Shown here: positions 1 through 6,099 of the stretch, piece after piece | Layout of the letters: the number at the start of each line of letters is the position of its first letter | Numbering within the stretch: the first letter of the stretch is position 1 | From: Erysipelotrichaceae bacterium | Lineage (GTDB): Bacteria; Bacillota_I; Bacilli_A; Erysipelotrichales; Erysipelotrichaceae | Direction: 5' to 3' | Assembly (NCBI GenBank): GCA_017511325.1 | Contig: JAFWKS010000194.1 | Span: forward strand, 1 to 6,523 | Length of the DNA: 6,523 nt | Made by a program: the position numbers and the translations under genes | Notes under the pieces: generated by a model | Seen by the model: only the letters and a program-made list of their open reading frames with translations | What the model was told of the DNA's origin: nothing | Databases searched by the model: none

Positions 1-956
1 AAGCCTTCCTTGAACACCTCGGATCTTACGATGATGATCCTTTCAGAACCATCACACAGTCTTTCCGCCAGAGAAGACATCTGTAAAGTGAGGTCCTTTC
101 TTGTTCGGTTGATCTCTTCGATCTTGTTCAGGTATTTCATGCATTCAGGCGAGTTATCCAGAAGATATCTGACCACATAATTGACGTTCATCATCTCTTC
201 AAGTCTTGATACAGCGTTGATCTTTGGGATCACATTATAGGAAAGCGAATCATAACTGATCTCGTTTCCTGCTAAAAGATACATTAACGGCAGGATCTGT
301 TTGGAATATAGTATCGTGATCATCTTTTTAAGCAGATAGCGGTTATAGTTCAAAACGCTCACCATATCTGCCAGAGTCGCTAGACCGCCATAAACGCTGG
401 TCAGATCATCTTCACGAAAACTGTTTGACAATAGGCAGCATAGTCCCGCTGCACACATGTCATGATACCGTTCAGGAAAAAGATCCGGATGAAGGAAGCC
501 GTCGACTTCGACCTGTTTTTCATATTCGTGATGATCAATCACATAAGTCTTCAAGCCCAGACTTTTTGCGTACTTCATCTGATCATAGGCAACAACACCG
601 TTGTCTACACAGATCAAAGCTTTAAAACCGTTGTCATAAGCTGTTTTTACGATCTCATTATTCAGGCCATAGCCCTGCTTTGAACGGCTGGGAATATAGT
701 AGTTTGATTCGATGCCTAGATCCTCAAAGAGTTTTTTGATTATCGTCGTAGCGCATATGCCATCACAGTCATAGTCTCCCACAATAAAAAATCTTTTATC
801 TTTGTCTGATAAAAGCTTTTTTTTGAAATCTTTAAGGATCTCAAGTTCATAGTCGACTATGAACTTAGAGACATCAAGATCCTTTTCATCAATGCCGTTT
901 ATTTTACAGATGCGCTCTTTTATAGGAAGATCATCTGTGTCGATCCTGTAATTCAT
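1..956 (-). CDS. recJ: RecJ-family single-stranded-DNA-specific exonuclease, 3' end beyond window
   Basis: Reading from the ATG at 956-954, 318 codons stay open to the left edge, so the C-terminal part (probably the rest of DHHA1 and the OB fold) is missing. RecJ is a cytoplasmic 5'-3' ssDNA exonuclease of the DHH phosphoesterase superfamily that acts in recombination and mismatch repair. Motifs seen in order are: DYDCDG at residues 61-66 (metal-binding motif I), IPSR and GYGL at about 88-98, VDNG at 117-120, the DHH triad at 141-143, an AAGL segment near 169-172, LATLADM at 192-198 followed by NR at 205-206 (D196 is the expected metal ligand), and PKINA plus SR at 245-251. Two of these differ from the usual RecJ wording: GTxAD reads ATLAD and INAAGR reads INAVSR. 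The start codon overlaps the mraY stop as ATGA, with no clear Shine-Dalgarno, so reinitiation after mraY is likely. A RecJ-like DHH paralogue cannot be fully excluded without the C-terminus. Confidence 0.9.
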   Translation of the reverse strand, partial: MNYRIDTDDLPIKERICKINGIDEKDLDVSKFIVDYELEILKDFKKKLLSDKDKRFFIVGDYDCDGICATTIIKKLFEDLGIESNYYIPSRSKQGYGLNNEIVKTAYDNGFKALICVDNGVVAYDQMKYAKSLGLKTYVIDHHEYEKQVEVDGFLHPDLFPERYHDMCAAGLCCLLSNSFREDDLTSVYGGLATLADMVSVLNYNRYLLKKMITILYSKQILPLMYLLAGNEISYDSLSYNVIPKINAVSRLEEMMNVNYVVRYLLDNSPECMKYLNKIEEINRTRKDLTLQMSSLAERLCDGSERIIIVRSEVFKEG

Positions 957-1936
957 AAGGTATTTATACCGATAAGAAGACCGATCAGAGCCAATATCAG
1001 TTCAACCAGATAGAAGCCTTCAACGACCTTGGTCTCTTCGATCCCCTTGAGCACAAAGGCATAATGGATAGGTGTATATGAGAAGACACGCTTGTGGAAG
1101 ACACGGACAGCGATCTGCTGTATCAGTACACAGGCCATTTCCACAACGAATACTCCACCGATAAAAAACAGCGCAACAGCCTGATCAAGGACGATACCCA
1201 AGGAGGCAAATAAAGCTCCTAAAGCCAGTGAACCGCTATCACCCATAAAGATCCTGGCCGGTTTGAAATTAAACTTAAGATAGCCTAATAATCCACCCAG
1301 GATGCAGGCAATAAACAAAGCTATGCTGTGCTGCCTGCAGATCAGGGAAAGGATGAAGAAAGCTACCAGCCCGATGAATGAGACACCGGCACACAGTCCA
1401 TCCATACCATCAGTGAAATTGACGGCATTGGCTTCAGCCATATAAAGGAGCAGCATGAACGGTACAAAGACATACCACTTCAAACTTATGCCGATCTTAA
1501 GGAACGGGATCGTCACCTGCATCGGAATGACATCTCTAAACAGAATAAAGAGAATCAGCGCATATACGAATTCCATCACAAGTCTTGTGATTGGTGAAAG
1601 TCCTTCATTAGAACGGGACGAAATGACCAGACAGTCATCGATAAATCCTACTGAACAGTAAAGCACATATGAAAGCAGGACGAACAGAAGCCTTCTATCA
1701 GTCATTCCTTTGAAATAGATGATCATGTAGACGATGATCGGAATGATGACGAAAAGCAGACCACCCATAATCGGCGTCTTCCCTTTTTCCTTGAATTCCT
1801 TCAATGCATATTCAGAAATGACCTGGTTGATGTTCCTTGACTTAAGATAAGTGATGAACTTAGGCATCAAAAGGATCATCATACCAGCGCTTAAAAGCAA
1901 TCCTATTAAATATCGCATAGGGCTATTATACAACAT
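953..1936 (-). CDS. mraY: Phospho-N-acetylmuramoyl-pentapeptide-transferase (MraY)
   Basis: MraY is a polytopic membrane enzyme that moves phospho-MurNAc-pentapeptide from the UDP precursor to undecaprenyl phosphate, giving lipid I. The 327-residue length and the alternating hydrophobic segments fit the family. Visible motifs: TPIMGG at 54-59, the catalytic Asp pair D100-D101 in GFIDD, NAVNFTDGMDG at 170-180 (N173, D176, D179), FNFKPARIFMGDSGS at 222-236 (D233), and TPIH followed by a LKG at 288-298. The last motif is usually TPxHHHFE; here only the first His (H291) remains and the next two positions are Tyr and Ala. The start is uncertain: the ATG at 1936 and an in-frame ATG at 1918 (Met7, which begins the hydrophobic stretch) both lack a good ribosome binding site. 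The gene follows the PBP gene after 18 nt and ends inside the recJ start codon. Murein cluster genes that normally follow (murD, ftsW, murG) are not present. Confidence 0.95.
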   Translation of the reverse strand: MLYNSPMRYLIGLLLSAGMMILLMPKFITYLKSRNINQVISEYALKEFKEKGKTPIMGGLLFVIIPIIVYMIIYFKGMTDRRLLFVLLSYVLYCSVGFIDDCLVISSRSNEGLSPITRLVMEFVYALILFILFRDVIPMQVTIPFLKIGISLKWYVFVPFMLLLYMAEANAVNFTDGMDGLCAGVSFIGLVAFFILSLICRQHSIALFIACILGGLLGYLKFNFKPARIFMGDSGSLALGALFASLGIVLDQAVALFFIGGVFVVEMACVLIQQIAVRVFHKRVFSYTPIHYAFVLKGIEETKVVEGFYLVELILALIGLLIGINTL

Positions 1937-1954
1937 TATTCGTCACGGTAAACA

Positions 1955-4168
1955 CTATTCATTATTTTCTTCCGGGATCTTTTCTTCCTCTTGAACAGGC
2001 TCTGTGTAATTAATCTCACGGAAACTGATCGTAATATTGGTCGATGGATCAATGACACTGTAAGGCGCTACAGATTGTGCATAAGCCACACCGAAGCCAT
2101 CCATCACGATCGAAAGCTTTGACAGATTCCAGTAGTTGATCACTTCTTTTCTGCTCCAGCCGTTAAAATCAGGGATCGTAATATTTTTGCCGTCAGATAA
2201 CAGAAATACCCTACGGTTTGAATAAACCTTGCTGTTCTCATCAGGATACTGGCCTGTCACATTGTTTCCGTCTCCGATGACGATGATCTCCAGATCCATA
2301 TCTTCAAGGATCTTTTTTGCCTCATCGATACTTTTAGAAAGAAGTTTAGGCATATCGAATTCTTCGATATATTTAGGACCATTCCCGTTTTCATCGAAAG
2401 ATACATTCTCCAGTAATGCGATCCTGTCGATCAGATCCGGGATCGGTTTGATCTCATAATTGTGATAAAGCGTCATCGGCGATACATAGGCAAAATAGAC
2501 CATATATTGCGGATCTTCATAAGGAAATCCCAGCATGCACGAGATGATGTTTTCATCTTCACTGTATTCACCGCCCAATGGGATCTCCGAAGTACCGGTC
2601 TTGCCCATGACTTCAACGCTCTTGGCTTTATAGTGACGGCAGGTCCCTTCAGGATCGGAGACGACCCTTCTTAAAAGATCCTGCATCTGTTTGGCAGTTT
2701 CTGCACTGATCGGAGTATCTACCACTTTCCTGTTTCCTTTATATACCACTGTATTTGTATTTGGATCGACTATCTTGTCGACGATATACGGCTTGATCAT
2801 TTCACCATCGCCGAAGATAGCTGTATAAGCCTGTAACAGCTGCAGCATCGTCGTCGATGAGCCCTGGCCATAGGTAGCGGTTATATCATCGACCGGGGAA
2901 TTGCCATAATTGGTAAGGCCTGTGACTTCAGATATGCCATCGGAATTGACTTTTTCATAAAGATGGTAACGGTGCAGATATTCCTCATATCCGTCTAGAC
3001 CTACATATTGAGAAAGAAGTGTCGCTGTGGCAACATTGCTTGAATAGATCAGCCCATAATCAAGCGGGATCATGCCCCAATCCTTGTTATCAACATTTTT
3101 TATGCAACCCAGCTGGCCAGCACCGCCATAAGTCCTGCCTGTAGAAGCTGTATAGCAGTAAGGTGATGAATCAAAGTAGGCATTGTCATAGACGCCCATG
3201 TCCATAGCTGCTGAATAAATGATCGATTTCATGACTGAACCTGGTTCATAGGCAAGCTGTGCACCGAAGTTGACCTGTACGTCATCGGTCTTGATGTTAT
3301 TAGGATCAAAGCTTGGATACTGTCCCCAGGCCAGGATCTTTCCGGTCTTAACTTCCACGACTGAAGCCCAGACTCTAGATGCTTCCTTGTATTCCAGCGT
3401 AGTTTCGATCGCCGTGTTCAAAGCATCCTGGATCGAAACATCCAATGTCAGGTAGACATCATAGCCATTGACCGCTTCGATCGTCTTGTCATACATTCCC
3501 GGCAGAGTGTAGCCGTTTTTGTCCGTCTGATAGGAATGGAAACCGTCAGTTCCGGAGAGTTCATCATCAAGATATTCTTCCACGCCCATCCTTCCTACCA
3601 GTTTTCCGGTATTATCCGATTTCGCAAATCCCACCAGCTGCGGGCAAAATGATTCGCCATATGGATAATAGCGTTCATATGAATTGCGGAAATCAATGCC
3701 ATTCAATCCTTCGATGGCTTCGATCTGTTCCTTCTGTTCCTTGGTGAGGTTCCTGCCGTTTGCCCCGAGTTCTATCTGATATAGATCGCTGTTGCTTACA
3801 AGGATGTCATAGATATCCTTGGCTTCCATATTCAGTATCGGCGCAAGAACTTCTGCAGCATAGCTTGGATTGTCTACGTAAGCAATCTGATCAGCACTTG
3901 AAAGTCTCTTCGGGTCAAGATAACAGATGATGTCATAAGTCTGGACATCCTGAGCGATGACCGTCCCTTCACGATCGTAAATGACACCGCGGGATGCAAA
4001 AATAGTCTCATCGACATATGAGACCGAACTTACATAATTATCCAATGATGTCTTGGAACGCAGATGAATCTTGCCGATCGTGACAAAACCGATGTTGACG
4101 ATGACGGCCAAAGCCGCTATTATCATCAGGCCATAGAGAAAACGAAGTCTGTCATCACTTCGTTTCAT
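1955..4168 (-). CDS. Class B penicillin-binding protein (septal transpeptidase) with two PASTA domains
   Basis: A 737-residue D,D-transpeptidase of the FtsI / PbpB / PBP2x type, which cross-links septal peptidoglycan. A short basic cytoplasmic N-terminus is followed by one membrane anchor (about residues 10-32). The N-terminal dimerisation region contains the family motif ASRGxIYDREGxxIA at 58-72. Transpeptidase motifs are SVMK with nucleophile S311 (311-314), SSN (376-378) and KTGT (523-526). Two C-terminal PASTA repeats lie at about 604-658 and 662-718, followed by an acidic tail rich in Glu (from about 721). The layout matches streptococcal PBP2x and Bacillus PbpB/SpoVD; I leave the symbol blank because naming differs between lineages. 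The start at 4168 is supported by AGGTG 7 nt upstream and lies 2 nt after the ftsL-like stop. Extracellular cysteines C338 and C355 bracket a Gly-rich loop and could pair. Position between ftsL and mraY is the standard dcw order. Confidence 0.96.
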   Translation of the reverse strand: MKRSDDRLRFLYGLMIIAALAVIVNIGFVTIGKIHLRSKTSLDNYVSSVSYVDETIFASRGVIYDREGTVIAQDVQTYDIICYLDPKRLSSADQIAYVDNPSYAAEVLAPILNMEAKDIYDILVSNSDLYQIELGANGRNLTKEQKEQIEAIEGLNGIDFRNSYERYYPYGESFCPQLVGFAKSDNTGKLVGRMGVEEYLDDELSGTDGFHSYQTDKNGYTLPGMYDKTIEAVNGYDVYLTLDVSIQDALNTAIETTLEYKEASRVWASVVEVKTGKILAWGQYPSFDPNNIKTDDVQVNFGAQLAYEPGSVMKSIIYSAAMDMGVYDNAYFDSSPYCYTASTGRTYGGAGQLGCIKNVDNKDWGMIPLDYGLIYSSNVATATLLSQYVGLDGYEEYLHRYHLYEKVNSDGISEVTGLTNYGNSPVDDITATYGQGSSTTMLQLLQAYTAIFGDGEMIKPYIVDKIVDPNTNTVVYKGNRKVVDTPISAETAKQMQDLLRRVVSDPEGTCRHYKAKSVEVMGKTGTSEIPLGGEYSEDENIISCMLGFPYEDPQYMVYFAYVSPMTLYHNYEIKPIPDLIDRIALLENVSFDENGNGPKYIEEFDMPKLLSKSIDEAKKILEDMDLEIIVIGDGNNVTGQYPDENSKVYSNRRVFLLSDGKNITIPDFNGWSRKEVINYWNLSKLSIVMDGFGVAYAQSVAPYSVIDPSTNITISFREINYTEPVQEEEKIPEENNE

Positions 4169-4170
4169 TT

Positions 4171-4467
4171 TTATTCACCTACGGAAATGATATTTTCACT
4201 GACCTGGTCGAGGTTGGCTGCAGCAGCTGCAGCGTATACCCGATCCTTGTTGCCTAGATTCGATATTTCATAGGTCAAAGACTGATTCTGATTTTTCAAA
4301 ACAGCCAGTTCCTGATTCATGGCCTGGATCTTCATCGTCAAAGAGGCATTGACGGTATTGACAATCAGACATGAGCCGAGCCAGAACAGCAAAGATAAAG
4401 AAAAAGCTATGATAGCTATACCATTCAAACTAAGTCTTCTTCTTTTCTTCTTTACAATCTTAGCCAT
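4171..4467 (-). CDS. ftsL: FtsL-like cell division protein (small bitopic septum protein)
   Basis: A 98-residue protein with the topology of FtsL: a Lys/Arg-rich cytoplasmic N-terminus (residues 3-11), a single hydrophobic span (about 17-37), and an extracellular heptad-like coiled-coil stretch (about 40-72) containing the Gln/Asn/Leu-rich segment around residues 50-66. The end of the family pattern, normally DRIEKIAxExLG, is recognisable as DRVYAAAAAANL (75-86), with an uninterrupted run of six Ala at 79-84. FtsL pairs with DivIC/FtsB and activates the septal PBP, which is the next gene. Sequence conservation in this family is low, so the call rests mainly on topology and on its place between rsmH and the PBP gene. 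Its ATG lies inside the end of rsmH (8-nt overlap). A GAGGG about 13 nt upstream is a distant ribosome binding site candidate, so coupling to rsmH translation is likely. Confidence 0.85.
   Translation of the reverse strand: MAKIVKKKRRRLSLNGIAIIAFSLSLLFWLGSCLIVNTVNASLTMKIQAMNQELAVLKNQNQSLTYEISNLGNKDRVYAAAAAANLDQVSENIISVGE
4176..4180 (-). promoter_or_regulatory. Ribosome binding site of the PBP gene
   Basis: AGGTG, 7 nt before the ATG at 4168, overlapping the last sense codons of the ftsL-like gene. It supports this start for the PBP rather than a downstream Met. Confidence 0.65.
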
Positions 4468-5365
4468 TTACTTTCTTTATCCCTCTTATAATGGCGCTCT
4501 TGGCGCGATGATTGTTTTCAACCTCTTTATCATCGGCTTTATCGCCATGATTAAGCAGTACGTAATCTGCTTTTTTGACCTCTTCGGGTCTTAAAGCTAT
4601 GCGCAGATCATCCTCTACGCTGCTCAGTGCTTTGAAAGCACGTTTTACCAGCCTGTCTTCAAGCGAATGAAAAGTGATGATGACCACTCTTCCGTCCTTA
4701 TTGAGGATCTTGTCAAATCCATTCAGGAATCTCTTTAATGAATCTAGCTCATGGTTCACTTCGATCCTCAGAGCCTGAAAACTCTGTTTTGCCGGGTGGC
4801 CCTTTTTGCTTAAAACCTTGGCCGGCAGCGCTTTTTTGATCGCATCGACAAGTTCGAAGGTCGTATTCAAAGGCCTGCTTTCCACGATGCTGCGGGCTAT
4901 CCGGCGGGCATTTCTCTCTTCGCCATAATCCCATAGGACTCTGGCCAATTCTTCTTCAGCGTATTCATTCACCACTTTGTAGGCACTTAACGAGTCCTCT
5001 TTGTTCATGCGCATATCCAGAGGTCCGTCATAACGGTAAGAAAAACCCCTTTGAGCCTCATCAAACTGCGGAGAAGAAACACCAAGGTCGAGCAGGATAC
5101 CATCAACCTTGTCCACATAGTCAGCCATGTTAGCGAAATTATCGTGGATATAAACTGCATTGTCATAATCCTTGAGGATCTCTTTCGATTCCTGGATAGC
5201 TTCCTCATCCAGATCGAAACAATACAGTTTCCCGTTTTTCAGTTTTTCCAAGATCAGTTTTGAATGGCCCCCTCTTCCAAGAGTTCCATCCACATAAATG
5301 CCGCCCTCTTTCACATTGAGCAGATCTATAGCCTTTTCAGGCATCACAGAGATATGTTTAGTCAT
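4460..5365 (-). CDS. rsmH: 16S rRNA (cytosine1402-N4)-methyltransferase RsmH (MraW)
   Basis: A cytoplasmic SAM-dependent enzyme that N4-methylates C1402 of 16S rRNA in the decoding centre. At 301 residues it is about the usual size. Family signatures: DGTLGRGGHS at 26-35 (SAM loop), DLDEEA at 51-56, DLGVSSPQFDEAQRGFSY at 93-110, GPLDMRM at 114-120, HPAK-SFQALRIEVNHEL at 190-207, and ITFHSLEDR at 230-238. The C-terminal segment after residue 248 is less typical: the common Lys/Pro-rich KPI.PS stretch is not obvious, although the closing NHRAKSA motif (285-291) is there. The start at 5365 is supported by N-terminal similarity to the family opening (H-x-x-V-M/L-x-x-A) and overlaps the mraZ stop by 8 nt; only a weak GAG precedes it, pointing to translational coupling with mraZ. 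Confidence 0.96.
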   Translation of the reverse strand: MTKHISVMPEKAIDLLNVKEGGIYVDGTLGRGGHSKLILEKLKNGKLYCFDLDEEAIQESKEILKDYDNAVYIHDNFANMADYVDKVDGILLDLGVSSPQFDEAQRGFSYRYDGPLDMRMNKEDSLSAYKVVNEYAEEELARVLWDYGEERNARRIARSIVESRPLNTTFELVDAIKKALPAKVLSKKGHPAKQSFQALRIEVNHELDSLKRFLNGFDKILNKDGRVVIITFHSLEDRLVKRAFKALSSVEDDLRIALRPEEVKKADYVLLNHGDKADDKEVENNHRAKSAIIRGIKKVNG

Positions 5366-5795
5366 TGTTGATCAGCTCATTGAGGTTCTCAGCCACTTCT
5401 TCAAAACTGTTGGAAGCTTCAAGATAGTAGTCTTCCCAGGCTTTCTTATCCCAGATTTCAATATGATCATTAACACCGACCACAACACATTCTTTAGTGA
5501 TATTAACGGCCTTTGAAAGGAAAGAAGGTATGATGATCCTTCCCTGAGAGTCCAGAGTACATTCGGTAGCTCTCGTCGTCAGCATCCTCAGATAGGATCT
5601 GGCATCCTTTTTGGTCGTAGGAAGTTTATTCAGTTCGACGAACATCTTTTCCCACTGTTCTAGCGAATAGATGGTCAGACACCCGTCAAGACCTCTGGTC
5701 AGGATAAAAGTTTCGTGCAGTTCATCACGGAATCTGCTGGGAATGATGATGCGCCCTTTGGCGTCGAGATTATGCTGGTACTCACCTATAAACAT
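5358..5795 (-). CDS. mraZ: Transcriptional regulator MraZ
   Basis: MraZ is a nucleoid-associated regulator that forms ring oligomers and represses its own dcw operon by binding repeats in the promoter. This 145-residue protein carries two SpoVT/AbrB-like half domains, each with the DNA-binding DxxxR signature: DAKGR at 11-15 followed by IIIPSRFR, and DSQGR at 82-86 followed by IIIPSFL. The opening MFIGEYQHNLDAKGR is the classic MraZ N-terminus, which fixes the start at 5795. There is no convincing Shine-Dalgarno; the nearest G-rich stretch is the last operator box, 2 nt from the ATG. It is the first gene of the cluster, directly downstream of a promoter and the phased boxes at 5798-5853, and overlaps rsmH by 8 nt. 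Confidence 0.97.
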   Translation of the reverse strand: MFIGEYQHNLDAKGRIIIPSRFRDELHETFILTRGLDGCLTIYSLEQWEKMFVELNKLPTTKKDARSYLRMLTTRATECTLDSQGRIIIPSFLSKAVNITKECVVVGVNDHIEIWDKKAWEDYYLEASNSFEEVAENLNELINND

Positions 5796-5797
5796 TT

Positions 5798-5853
5798 CCC
5801 ACTTTTACCCACAATTAACCACTTTCTACCACTATTATTCCAGAATAAACCAC
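5798..5853 (-). promoter_or_regulatory. Phased MraZ box array (putative mraZ autoregulatory operator)
   Basis: On the minus strand four GTGGK boxes occur with exactly 10-bp spacing: GTGGT at 5832-5828, GTGGT at 5822-5818, GTGGG at 5812-5808 and GTGGG at 5802-5798. Two further TGG triads lie upstream at 5853-5849 (GTGGT) and 5843-5839 (CTGGA), 10 bp apart and 11 bp from the main set. Each box is preceded by an A/T-rich triplet, and two read AAAGTGG. Known MraZ sites are TGGGN repeats with 5-nt spacers in Escherichia coli and AAAGTG[T/G] boxes in Mycoplasma; this array matches both designs. It runs from inside the promoter to the mraZ ribosome binding region, so bound MraZ would cover the -10, the start site and the leader. 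The array is seen directly; binding by this MraZ is inferred. Confidence 0.85.
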
Positions 5854-5862
5854 AAATGTAAA
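5834..5862 (-). promoter_or_regulatory. Putative sigma-A promoter of the mraZ operon
   Basis: On the minus strand TTTACA (5862-5857, 5 of 6 matches to TTGACA) is followed after 17 nt by AATAAT (5839-5834, 5 of 6 matches to TATAAT), with TGG directly before it, forming an extended -10 element. The expected start of transcription is near 5827, giving a leader of roughly 30 nt before the mraZ ATG that contains three of the four main MraZ boxes. Confidence 0.75.
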
Positions 5863-5890
5863 TAAAAAAGTGCACTTTATGTGCACTTTT
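5861..5890 (-). terminator. Intrinsic terminator of the yceD-rpmF unit
   Basis: A perfect 10-bp inverted repeat, AAAAGTGCAC and GTGCACTTTT, with a 5-nt loop (stem arms 5881-5890 and 5866-5875). Read on the minus strand it is followed by a T6 run and further T/A-rich sequence. It lies 58 nt after the rpmF stop and only 4 nt from the mraZ -35 box. On the plus strand the T run is only four bases and no gene converges on it. Confidence 0.8.
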
Positions 5891-5918
5891 GATCGCTATT
5901 TAACCTGAAAAATAAATA

Positions 5919-5938
5919 AAGAAGAATTACTTCTTCTT
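5919..5938 (-). terminator. Weak AT-rich hairpin after rpmF, possible auxiliary terminator
   Basis: An 8-bp perfect inverted repeat, AAGAAGAA and TTCTTCTT, around a GTAA loop, 10 nt after the rpmF stop and followed on the minus strand by a T/A-rich stretch. Only two of the eight pairs are G-C, so it is weak alone. It could be a 3'-end stabilising hairpin or the first of two tandem terminators. Confidence 0.35.
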
Positions 5939-5947
5939 CATTGACAC

Positions 5948-6097
5948 TTACTTAGCGCCGCAGTTAGGACAAGCTCTGTGAGCTAATTTGTATTCACCAC
6001 AAGATGGACATTTGACCATAGCGGGTGCCATTAATTTATAATGAGTTCTTCTTTTAGCCTTGCGTGTCTTTGAATTTCTTCTTTGCTGAACAGCCAT
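5948..6097 (-). CDS. rpmF: 50S ribosomal protein L32, short form
   Basis: A 49-residue protein opening [20 protein letters not shown], the characteristic basic N-terminus of bacterial L32, followed by a four-Cys zinc ribbon: CPSC at 30-33 and CPNC at 43-46. L32 binds 23S rRNA in the large subunit. The protein ends three residues after the last Cys (GAK), whereas typical L32 proteins continue for about 10 more residues (roughly 57-60 in total); the stop is a clean TAA with no sign of frameshift in the window. The gene starts 2 nt after yceD, the usual yceD-rpmF pair, and has a strong AGGAGG 10 nt upstream. It is followed by two hairpins, so it appears to end its transcription unit. Confidence 0.95.
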   Translation of the reverse strand: MAVQQRRNSKTRKAKRRTHYKLMAPAMVKCPSCGEYKLAHRACPNCGAK

Positions 6098-6099
6098 TA

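Noticed and set aside
425..683. Plus-strand open frames opposite recJ
   Set aside because: The minus strand here encodes clear RecJ motifs without a stop; these frames are shadows with no ribosome site.
1925..1952. Promoter-like TTTACC - 16 nt - TATAAT on the minus strand at the PBP/mraY junction
   Set aside because: The start of transcription it predicts would fall at about Met7 of mraY with no leader or ribosome site. It sits in a tight operon, and AT-rich junctions give such matches by chance.
2352..2370. Perfect 8-bp inverted repeat ATATCGAA / TTCGATAT inside the PBP gene
   Set aside because: It lies in codons of the linker between transpeptidase and PASTA domains, has no following T run and no sign of function beyond coding.
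4319..4594. Plus-strand open frame of 91 codons across the ftsL/rsmH junction
   Set aside because: It is antisense to two well-recognised genes, has no family resemblance, and its hydrophobic look comes from the reverse complement of Lys-rich coding sequence.
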